From Bosea sp. 685 (GTDB taxonomy: Bacteria > Pseudomonadota > Alphaproteobacteria > Rhizobiales > Beijerinckiaceae): a stretch of DNA of 64,000 nucleotides. Both the position numbers and the translations under genes were made by a program. This document shows positions 17,201 through 29,200 of this stretch, piece by piece (the stretch's first letter is position 1; each line of letters begins with the position of its first letter). The stretch is from positions 3,100,001 through 3,164,000 of the forward strand of contig NZ_CP134779.1 of NCBI RefSeq assembly GCF_031884435.1, in the 5' to 3' direction. A model generated the notes under the pieces. That model saw nothing but the letters and a program-made list of their open reading frames with translations. It did no database searches and was not told the DNA's origin.

Positions 17201-20200
17201 ACGAGCTACGCGAACGCCGCCTCCTCTTCGAACGATCTCGGGCTTGCCGGCGCGGTCGACTATTTCCGCGTCAGCAACGACACCTCGGCCTATATCGCCA
17301 GCGGCGCGACGCTGAACCAGACCACGGCGACGGGCGCCTGGTCGACGACGCTGGCCGGCAATTACCTGCAGAACTGGGCGAGCGCCGTCACCATCACCGC
17401 CGACACGGACCAGCACTCGGTCGATGTCGGCGGCAATTTCGGCTTTAAAGGCGGCGTCAATGGCGGCTCCGGCTCGGCGGTCGGCGGTTCGCTGATCGAC
17501 ATCGGGCGCAGCAGCAAGACCGTCGCCGCCGTCGCCGCCGGCGCGACGATCACGGCGACCGACCTCGCGGTGACCGCCAACACCTCCGACATCCTGTTCG
17601 CGATCGCGACGACGTCCGGGCGCTCGGCCGGCACGATCGCGCTCAACGGCATCGTCTCGGTCTCGGGCATCCAGAACCAGACGCTGGCCTCGATCAGCAA
17701 CAAGGCGATCGTCACCGCCAATTCGATCGCGATCAAAGCCGAGCAGTCCGTCTCCGTCTTCGCGCTCAGCGGCGGCATCGTGCTCGGTGGCGGCAACGGC
17801 ATCGGCGTCTCGGTGGCGGTGCTGGATGCAGGCTCGGTCACGCGCGCCTATGTCGGCGACAATTCGGACGATCTCACGGATGGCCGGCTCGCCGGCACCG
17901 CGCCGCAGGGGCTGATCACGACGAACTCGATCGCTGTCGAGGCGGCGACAACCGGCCGCATCACGGCAGCCTCCGTCGCCGCGGCGGCGGCCGACGGCGC
18001 GGTCGCCACCACCCTGCCGCCCGGCACGAGCGAGGCGATCCGGAAGATTTCCGACGCCACCAACAAGCAAACCGGCAGCGGCCCCAGCCTCTCGGCCGCC
18101 GGCGCGGCCGCCGTCGCGCTGACGACGATGGGCACCTCGGCCTGGATTGACGGCGCCAGGCTGCAGCAGAAGGACAATGCCGGACTGACCACCTCGGTCA
18201 GGGCGTTGAATTCGACGATCATCGAAGTCGGCGCCGGCGCGGCCGCCGCCAATCTCGCCAACACCTCGGGCGCAAGCGCCGCCATCGCCGGCGCCGTCGC
18301 CATCGGCATCCTCGACAACAGCACCGATGCACGCGTCAGCGGCTCGAGTCTGACCGGCGTCTACGACACCTCGGTGCAGGCGATCGCCGGAGGCCGCGCG
18401 ACGATCGTCGGCGTCAGTCTCGCGGTCTCAGCCGGCGGCAACGGAGCAGCTGCGATCTCAGCCGCGGTCGGGCTCGTGACCAACCGCGTTTCGGCCTCGA
18501 TCACCGATTCCGCCCTCAGTGCGATCTCCGGCCTGACGGTCTCGCGGCTCGCCAGCGTCAACGCCTACCAGACCACCGATATCGGCATCGGTGGCGGTTC
18601 GGCCTATCTCGGCGCCCAGTCCGGAATCGGGCTGTCGCTGAGCTATGCCGAAATCGGCGACCCGAGCGGGCAAGACGCTGTCAGCGCGATCATCCGCAAC
18701 TCCAGTTTCGTCAATCTCAGCGGCCTGAATGTCGTCGCCTCGAATTCGAGCCGGATCGTCTCCGGCGCCGCCACCGTCGGCCTCGGCGGCAACGGCCTGT
18801 CGGGCGCCTTCGTCTTCAACAAGGTCACGCCGACGACGCGGGCCGAGATCACGGGCACGGCCGGAGCGCCGCCGACGATCACGGTCGGCGGCGACGTCGT
18901 CGTCACCGCCGACAGCAGCCGTGACGCGACCTTCGACGCCATCATCTCCGGCCGCCAGACCTTCTCACAGGCCGATGCGGCGCAGGTCGAATTCGACGGC
19001 TCCGTCGCCAATGGCGGCGATCCGAACCCGAACGGGGCCGCGATCGTCGCCATCACCGGCTCCGTGCAGGTCGGGCGCAACAATGTCGGCATCTCCTTCC
19101 TCAGCAACGAGGTGGCGCAGTCGCATATCGCCACGATCGACAACGTCATCCTGACCGCGACCGGCGATGTCTCGGTGCGGGCACAGGACGGCGCCAGCAT
19201 CACCGGCGTCGCGGTCGGGCTCGGCGGGGCCACCGGCCAGTTCGCCGGCGTCGCCTCGGTCGCATTGCAGTCGGTCGACAACGTCGTGAGCGCCGGCATC
19301 ACCGGCACGGGCACGATCATCACGGCCCGAGACGTGAAGCTGAACGGCAGCACGACAGCAACCATCCGCGGCACGGCAGGCTCGCTCGGCCTCGGCTTCG
19401 GCTCGGCCGCGCTCGGCCTCTCCGTCGTCGAGAACAGCATTGAAAACAGCGTCAGCTCGACGATCGAGGATGCGCGGCTGCGCGCCTCACGCGACCTGCT
19501 GGTCCAGAGCCAGTCGAGCGGCACGATCTCGACCTTGTCGATCGGCATCGCGATCTCGCGCCAGGTCGGGCTCGCAGGCTCGGTCGCCACCAGCAGCGTC
19601 GCGACCGACGTCGCCGCGACCGTGAAGCGCGCCGACATCATCGCCGAGAACAATGTCGGCGTGATCGCGACCAATCATGACGGCATCGCGGTCTCGGCGG
19701 GAGCACTCGGCGCGGCCGGCGGCTCGCCCAGCGTCGCCGGCGGCCTCTCGATCGTGAGCAACTCGATCGGCGGCAGCACCGTCGCCTCGATCAGTGAGAG
19801 CAGCTCCGTCGATGCGCGCGTCAACGGCACCGGGTCGCTGAGCTTCGCCAGCGGCGCGGTCGTCAGCCCGCCGAGCCTGTCCAGCCCGTCCGGCCCCTCG
19901 ACCAACCTGCCCGACCTGGCGATGGCCCAGCGCAGCCTGCGCGGCCTGGCCGTGATCGCAACCTCGCAGCAGGCTGTAATGGCCAATGCCGTGACGGCAG
20001 GCATCGCGGTCTACCCGATCAGCGGCGCGGTCGGCTACGTCACCATCCGCAACTCGCTCGGCGGAACCACCTCGGCCACGATCGACGGCAGCACGATCGA
20101 CACGCGATTGAACGGCGGCCAGAACCCGACTGCGATCGTGGTCGACGCCGCCAGCCATTCCTATGCCGGCAGCTATATCGTCGTCGGCGCGATCGGCGGT

Positions 20201-23200
20201 GCGGCCGGCGCCGGCGCCGACGCGCAGACCACGCTGAAGCGCCAGACGAGCGCCGCGCTGACGAACTCGACCACGGGCACGATCGCGACCAGCCAGGCCG
20301 GTCTCGGCGGCGTCGGCGCGGTCGAGGTCGCGGCGGTGTCCTCGCAAGCCTCGACCGGCAAGACGATCGGCTTTTCGGCCGGCGTCGCCGGCGCGGCGGC
20401 GACCGGCCTCGTCAACAGCTTCGAGGCGGTCACGACCGCGAATGTCGACCAGGGCATCCTCAACGCGGCCTCGCTGCGCGTCACCGCCGACAGCACGAAC
20501 GGCTTCTACGGTGTCGCCGGCGTCGGTGCCGGCGGCGGCGTCGCGCTCGGCAGCGCCTTCGTCGTGGCGCGCAGCATGAGCACGACGCTGGCGACGATCG
20601 GCGGCGGCGCCAATGTCACGACGCTCAACCTGAACGGCCGGCTCGACGTGCTGGCGACCAGCACCAACAGCTTCACGGCGCTGGCGGCCGGTGGCTCGGC
20701 GGCGGGCCTGGTCGGCATCGCCGGCATGGTCAACCTGATCGACGTCGCCAACACCACCCGCGCCGGGCTCTATGGCGTCGCCTCGACGCAGCGGCCGACG
20801 CCGATCCAGAACCTAGCCGGCCAGAGCATCGACGGCTCGCTCAACGTGATCGCACGCGAGACCACGACGATCACGCCGGAGACGGGCGTGGCGGCCATCG
20901 GCGGTGCCGGCATCGGCCTCGGTTCCGCGACCAATGTCGCCAGCCTCGACTCAAGCGTGCTCGCAGACCTCTCCGGCAGCACAATCTCGACGACCGGCGC
21001 GGTCGTGGTCCAGGCGGTGAGCGACCGCAGCGTCGATGCCAACGCCTTCACCATCGGCCAGGGCGGCTCGATCGGGCTCGGCGCGGCCGTCAACGTCATC
21101 TCGGTCGGCACGGGCGCTCCCGCCGGCGCAGATCTCAATATCAACGGCGACGGCACGCTCTCGCGCATCAACCAGCTCACCGCCGTCGATCCCGGCTTCC
21201 TACTGAGCACCAGCGGGCTTGCGACCTATCGCACCCTGCGCGGCGCCTACGCCTCGGGCGCGACCGACGACCAGCTGCGCACCACGGCCAATGCCGAATA
21301 TCTGGCGCTCATCCAGAACGGCACGGTCGTCAACGGTGTGCTGACCCTGACCGCCAGCGGCGTCCAGGCGCTGCGCTCCAACGCCGCCATCGCGCTCTTC
21401 CTGCCGACCGCGACCGACAGCCAAGTCCGCGACTATGCGGCGGCGCGCTACACCGCGCTGAAGGCCGCCAATCTGCAATATGTCATCGGCGACGCCGGGC
21501 TGAACTCGTATCGGCAGGTTCTCGAGGTCACGACGCCCAACCTCACCGACGCGCAAGTCAAGATCGCCGCCAACGACGCCTTCGCCACACTGCTGGCCAA
21601 CGGCGTCCCGGTGAACGGGCTTTATTCGCTGCGTGGGTCGGGCCAGGCCGTCTACCAGGCCGCCGCCGACGCCGCGCTCGGCCGGACGGCGACCTTCAGC
21701 GAAGTGAGCAGCTACGCCGCCTCGCAATATGCCTGGTTCACCAGCAACCGCGCCCGCACGGCGACGCCGAGCGCCATCAGCGCCACGGCCCTGCTCGATT
21801 CGACCGGCGCCCAGACCGGCGCGACCGCGCTCGGCGGGTCGATCACGGCCAGCTCGGTCTCTGTCACCTCGACCTCGAAAACCTCGACCGAGAACACCGC
21901 GCTCGGCATCGGCGTCGGCGGCGTCGGCGTCGGCGCGGCACTCGGCTACACCACGGTCGCCGACAATGTCAGCGCCAAGCTCGACCAGGCGACGGTGACG
22001 ACGGGCTCGATCACGGTCAATGCCTCGGCCATCGATGGCGCCGGAGGCGTGGCGTCCAAGGTCGACGTCACGGCCGGCGCGGGCTCGGGCACGGCTTCCG
22101 CCGGCGCGGCGGTGGCGCAGGGCGCAGTCTCGAACACGCTCACCGCAAGGCTCGGCGGTACGCTCACGGTCACCGGCGCGACGACGGTCAGCGCGACGAC
22201 GACGCAAGGCTCGCGCGCCGACGCGCTCGGCGCGGCGGCGGCGGGCGGCGGCGCGCTCGGCATCTCGATCGCCAATAGCAGCCTCGACGGCACGGCGACC
22301 TCGAACGTCGCGGCCAACACCACGCTCTCAGGCGGAACATCGCTCACTGTCGATGCCAGCAGCGCCGGCATCTCCTATGCCTCAGCGACCGCCGGCGCGG
22401 GCGGCTTGCTGGTCGCCGGCACGGGCGCCGATGCGCGCGCCAGCGATTCCTCGCGCGTCGAGGCCCATCTCGGCGACAACGCCAGCGTCAGTGTCGGAAC
22501 CGGGGCGATCCGCGTGACCGCAACCGCGACGCCCGACGCCAAGGCCGCCGCCTATGGCGTCTCGGTGACGGGCGGGCTCGCCGTAGGCGCGGCGATCTCG
22601 CGCGCCACCACCAACCAGACCGTGATCGCGGCGATGGATGGCGGAGCCGCCGCCCAGCGCGCGCTCACCGCCGGCAGCCTCTCGATCCTGGCGACCAGCA
22701 CGATCTTCGGCACGCCCGTGACCTCGATCGGCGGCTCGCCCGGCGCGACCAGCGATTTCAGCCGTGGCGGCACGGGTGCGGCGGCCTGGTCCTTCGCCGG
22801 CTCAGGAGCCTACTTCGCCAGCGCCGTCGGTTCCGATGCGCGCGCAGTCAACACCTCGACGGTTACCGCTTCGGCCGGCAACAATGTCCGGCTGCCAGCC
22901 GGCATCGTCGCGATCAACGCGACCAACACGACGCGCCAGATCGCCTCGGCGACCGGCTTCTCGATCGCCGGCAAATACTCGATCGGCGCCGTGCTGGCCA
23001 ATGCGAGCTCGACGGCTACGACGAGCGCGACGCTGGGCAACGACGCCCGCCTGCTGGGCAACAGCGCGACGAGCTTCAGCCTGATTGCAACCGGCAGCGA
23101 CACGCAGATCGCCAACGCCATGTCGGGCAGCGGCGGACTGGTCTCCGGCGCCGGCGCCTCAGCCGATACCGCCAATACCGCCACGGTCACGACCAGCATC

Positions 23201-26200
23201 GGCGCGCGCACGCAGATCGGCGCCAACACCATCCTGATCAACGCAGCTCACACTGATTCCTACGCCAATCTGGTCGACGCAACGCAAGCCGCAGCGCTCG
23301 GCGCGAGCGCCTCGCTCGCCAGCCACGACGCGACCTCGAACGTGCTGGTCGATATCGGCAACAGCGTCATCTTCAGCGCGCTCGGCAACGGTACGAAGGG
23401 CTGCTACGTCACCACCTGCCTCCAGGGTATCGAGCTGGAAAGCCGCAACATCTTCACGCAGCTTGCGCTCGGCGACACGATCAGCGCCGGCGCGGGCGGC
23501 GGCATCAACGGCGTCGGCGCGAAATCGACGATCGATATCGACGGCACCTCGAAGGTCTTGGTCGGCAACGACGCCAACTTCGCCAGCGGCGTCAACGCGG
23601 TCAATTCACCCGGCCCGATCTCGATCCAAGCGATCACCGAGTTGACCGCCAACGACACGGTGACGCTGACCACCGGCGGCCTGCTCCAGGGCGCCGGCGT
23701 CACCTCGCAGTACCGGGCCCGCAATGTCGACAACGAGGTCACGCTGGGCACGGGCGTCACGCTGACCTCGGCAGGCACGATCAATATCGGCACCTACACC
23801 ACCGCGACGGTCAAGACGAACGCGCTCGTCACCACCTATGGTCTCGCCGCCGTCGGCGTCGCCGAGGCCGATACCGACATTATCACCAACCAGACCATCA
23901 CGATCGGCGCCAACAGCACGCTGACGGGCCTCGACAACGTCAACGTCACGGCCGGACGCGACGCTTCGGGCCTGTTCATGACCTCGATCCTCGGCGACGC
24001 CACGGCGATCGGCTATGTGCGCGGGCTGATCGCGGTGCCCGACGCCGATGCCTCGACCGACCTGCAGAACCGCGCCCGGCTCAACGTCAACACCGGCGCG
24101 GCCCTGCTCAGCGCCCAGAACGTCACGCTCGGAGCCTATAACGGCACGGTGACGCCCAACGCCGACGGCGCCGGCCACGGCTTCCAGCTTTATTTCATTC
24201 CGGTGACGCAACGCGACGAGAGCCCGGGCGCTTCGGCCACCTCGACCGTCGTCATAAACGGTCGCGCCGTCGGCGGCGTGTTCCACGAGCAGGAGATCAT
24301 CATCGGCTGCGGCACGGGCGGCCTCTCGATCTGCGACCTCAACGCGACGCCGACGGTTTATGTGAAGGCCGGCGGCGCGCCGGTCACCGTCACTCGCGAC
24401 GACGCGTTCGATGCGGTGGCCTATGTCCGCGCCAACTACACCACGACCAACGGCACGATCGACGACACGGCCGTTGCCGACACGCTGGTCGGCGGCATCG
24501 CCCCAGGGCTGGTCAGGGCCTACCGGATCAGCCAGCTCTACGCCGCGGGCGGCAACGTCTTCGTCAATGGCGACACCATACAGGGCAATGGCACGCTCAC
24601 CGCCAATGGCGGGCCGACGATCAAGGTCGTCAACAACAGCGCGGCCTACCTCATCCTTGATGGCGGCGCCTATATCCCAGACCTCACGACCGGCCAGATC
24701 CTGTTCACCGGCGCGGCGCAGGGCCAGAACGGGCTCGCCCAGACCGCGGTCAACGCCAACGCCCAGGCCAGCATCACCATCGACAACGCCTATACACGCA
24801 GCGACATCGGCAATTTCGGCCCGGCGCTGCTGATCGCCGACGACGTCACCAATCTCGGCGGGCTGGTCTCGATCAACAACACCAAGGGGTCCTTCGGCTT
24901 CTCGGGCCAGCGCATCGACTCGCTGCAGTTCAACGTCACGGTGCCCGAGGGCGCGGTCGCGATCTCGTCGAACGGCCCCAACGGCATGTATAATGCCGGC
25001 GGCTCGCCGCAGGCGGAATGGGACTACGCGATCTCCTACCCCGGCGGCAGGCCGGGCACGCCGCAGGGCCAGTACACCATCAACGACACGGTCAATGCCG
25101 CGGCCAACGCCTCGACGGGCGGCAGCAGCGACCCGAGCGCTTATCTCTACGGCGTGCAGACCGACGGACCCGACCGCCGCACCAGCATCGTCTATTACGG
25201 CAACTGCATCGGCCGCGTCGGCGATGTCGGCTACAACTGCGTCGGCGGCTACCGCTTCAGCTCCAACGACATCTTCTTCGCCCAGATCCCGACCGTGCCG
25301 CTCTACCGCGAGAGCTACGGCACCGCCCTGGCTGGCGGCAGCTCGCAGATCTACGGCGCGCAGGTCGCGATCAAGGCGTCGGTGATCAACATCAACGCCT
25401 CGATCGAGGCCGGCCGGGCGACGAACCAGTCGGTCGTGCTCGACAGCGGACTGGGGGCCGCGATCCAGGGCTTCCGCGGAAACTACGAGACGTTCAGCCA
25501 ATATTCCGTTCAGAACCCCGTCATCGACGTCAGCCAGTATTTCATAACGAGCAGTCACGTCTCGACGCTGAACAGCGGCGACCGGCCGATCAAGGTCTTC
25601 TACGACTACCGGACGAACCAGCTCTCCGTCTCGGACGTCAACGCCTCCTCGGGCGGCGGCTCGGTGCTGCTCGACGGCCAGATCATCAGCACCAACACGC
25701 TCGGCAGCATCAAGATCAATGGCGGCTTCGGCCATGTCGACATCGTCAACAATTCGGGGCTCGAGCTCGTCACCAACCGGATCAACACCGGCACGGCCGC
25801 CGGCGCCAACGCCAGCACGAGCAAAATCACGATCGTCGACCGGCTCAAGGCGGCGAGCGCGAACACCACGGTCTATGTCTACACGCCGGGCTCCGGCATC
25901 GCCAAATACGTCACCTCCAACGGGACGCAGCCGATCCTGACCGGTGCCAACGCCACGGCGCCTGTGCAGCTCATCGCCGGCGATTCCACACGCTACAATC
26001 CAGTCGCCGGCACGCGCTACGAGTGGACGCAACAGGCACTCCTGGTGAAGGACGGGCTGGTCGTCAACAACCGCGACGCCCAGGGCGTCTGGCGCTACGC
26101 GTCGGGCTCGGCGAACAACCCGTGGGAATTCGTCAGCTCGCCGACGCCGGGTCAGGCCGGCCTGAGCGAGTGGGTGCGCAGCGCCCAGACGGGCGGCTCG

Positions 26201-29200
26201 ACGACGCCGCAGGGGCGCATCGTCAGCGACACGAGTGCGGTCGACATTCCGTTCCAGGAGCGGATCTATGGCGGCCACACCAGCGTGATCAACGCCCAGC
26301 AGACCTATGGCGACTGCAATGGCGGCACTCCGAGCATCTGCTCGGAGAATTTCCGCGGCACGCCGGGCAGCACGGCCAACAGCTTCTGGAACTACAACTA
26401 CGTGACCGCCGCCTATGTGCAGGTCACCGCCTCGGTGAAGGCCGATTACGACTTCGGAATCAGCTTCCAGGGCAATGCCAGCGGCCAGCTCAACATCACC
26501 TCGAACCAGTCGATCCGCCTGCAGGGCAACATCAACAACCCGACCGGTGCCGCCTTCATCACCGCGACCGCCGGCAGCATCACGCAGGCGCCACAGACCA
26601 ATATTCTGAGCCAGAACCTGACCATCAGCGCGCGCGACGCGCTCGGCTCCACCGCCGCGCCGATCAATGTCGCGCTGACCGAGGGCGGCATCATCGCGGC
26701 CTATTCCGGCGCCGGCGGCATCAACCTGAACATCGATTCCAACGCCAAGGTCTGGCGCTTCAACGCCGATCTCGATGCGGCTTCCGGCCGCTATGGCGAC
26801 ATCAACATCCGCGCCACCGGCGGCCTCGAGGTCTCGCAGTACGCTCCTGCGAACTTCACTCATGTGCTGGGCAACAACATCAGCATCACCAGCGTCAACG
26901 GCGCGGTCGGCGGCATCAATACCCCGCTGCGCATGCAGGCCATGGCGACGACACTGGCCAATGGCAGCCAGAGCGGCGGCGTGGTCAACATCTCGGCGCA
27001 GGGCGACATCGGCGTCCAGCAGCTCTCGGGCGATCTGCGCGCCGGGCTGATCTCCAGCACCGGTGGGAATGTCCGCGTCGATGTGGTCAGCGGCACGCTC
27101 AAATCCGCCAGCGCCCAGACGGCAGCGCAGTCGCTCTCGACCGAGCAGCTCTCGACGATCAAGAGCAAGCTCAAGCTGACCCAGGCCGATGGGGCCGACG
27201 CCGCCGCGCTTGCCAGCGTCGCGAGCTTCGAGCGCAACGTCACCCAGACCTACACGCTCTATTCCAGCCTGATCCGCAACGGCAGCGTCAGCAACGGCGT
27301 CTTCACGCTCGACGCCGCTGCGACCGCGCTCTACCAGCCGCTCGCCGACGCCGCCGGAATGACCGTCACGGCCTATGTCGCCGACCGCTATGCGAACTAC
27401 GCGAGCGTGTTCGAGAAGGCCTATGGCGCGAACTGGAACACGCAGGCGCGCTTCCAGGAGAGCACGCTCGAAAGCAATTTCAGCTTCACCACCGCCTCGC
27501 CTGGCGCCGTCAGCGGGCTCGCCTCCTCCATCACCGCCAACGCCGTCTGGCAAACCGGCCAGCTTGTCGCCGCGATCGACCAGGCGGCGCTCCAGCCGGC
27601 ATCGGGCGTCGTCGGCAACGGCACGGCGATCATCGTCGGCCGCGACGTGACCCTGAACATCGGCGGCAGCATCGGCTCGCTGGCACCCGACGTCACCATC
27701 GGGCTCGACGCCATCCGCAACGGCACATTGAGCACCAGCCAGCTCCAGACGCTCGCGGTGGCGACCACGCCGGGCTCGGTCAAGCTGTTCGGCACGAACG
27801 CCGGCGGCCAGCGCGTCGCCGTTTCCGACATCAACACCGTGCCCAACGGCGTGACGCTGACCTCGGTCGACATCAGCCAGACCGCGCCGCTCTTCATCAG
27901 CGCGACCGGCACATTCTCCGGCTCGGCCCAGGGCGACATCTATGTCCAGGCGACGACCGGCGCGCAGTCGGGCGGCGGCTCACTCAACCTCGGACGCGTC
28001 ACCGCCACCGGCGCGATCAACCTGCAGGCGCCGCAGGGGATCACCGTCGCGACCGCGCCGAACAGCACGACACCGCTCAACGCGGTCCAGATTCAGGCCG
28101 GAACCGACCTGGTCCTGACCGGAGCCGGCGGCGGCATCGGCTCGGCGGCGAGGCCGCTGACCTACCAGATCGGCGGGCGGCTGGTCTCGGCCTCGGCCGG
28201 CGCGGGCGACGCCTATCTCGTCGCCGCAGCCGGCAACGCCCAGATCGGCCGCATCTTCGCCTCCGGTACGGCCTCGCTCACCGCAGCCAGCGGCTCAATC
28301 CAGAGCTATCTGCCGGGCGTCGCGATCTCGGCTTCCAACATCGTGCTCAACGCGACCGGCAATGTCGGCAGCGGCGTCACGCCATTTGCGATCCAGGCCG
28401 CCGGCGATGGCGAGGTCTCCGGCCAGATCGGCGGCTCGGCCACGCTCTCGACACCGACGCTCGCCAGCCAATCCGCCGTCGCGCTGCGGATCGGCGCGCT
28501 GTCGGCCGCTGGTGGACTCTCGCTCGCAGCCGATGCCGAGGTGCGGATCCTGCGCAGCCTGTCGGCGACCACCGGGCCGCTCTCCATCACCGCCGGCTCG
28601 ATCAGCATGGCAGCAGGCGCGACCGCGCAATCCGGAGGGCGGATCACCCTCGCCTCGCTCAGCGATGTGATGCTCGGGCGGGTCACGAGCACGCTCATCG
28701 CCCCCGCCGGCACGGCCTCCATCGCCGTTTCGGCCGCGGGGACCATCTCCGGCAATGGCGACAGCGTCGTCAATCTCGGCGCGGGCCAGGCCGGCGGCGT
28801 GATCGCGCTCAATGCCGGCAGCGGCATCGGCAGCAGCCTGGTGCCAGTGAGCTTCGACACGCCGAGCCTGTCGGCGCGCAGCCTGCAAGGCGGCGTCTAT
28901 CTCAAGACCGCCACGACGACGCGTGTCACGGCGCTGACCGCCGATACCGGCCCCGCCAGCCTGCTCGCGACAGGCAACCTCACTGTCGATGCCCTGACGA
29001 GCGGTGGCGCTGCAAGCGTGATCTCGACCGCCGGGATGCTGACGATCGGCACCCTCACCGCGGGCGGAGCCACAACCCTGAGCGCTGCGAATGCGCTCGG
29101 CGCGACATCGGCAACGACGACGACAGGCGATCTCACGCTGGTATCGACGTCCGGCGGCATCAACGCCACCACCTTGCATGCGGCTGGCGCGGCCACGCTC

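Noticed and set aside
23606..27553. Minus-strand open frame of 1,315 codons within the exoprotein gene
   Set aside because: It mirrors the repetitive GC-rich tpsA coding sequence, has no family text and a composition dominated by Arg, Asp, Gly and Ala; it is a shadow frame.
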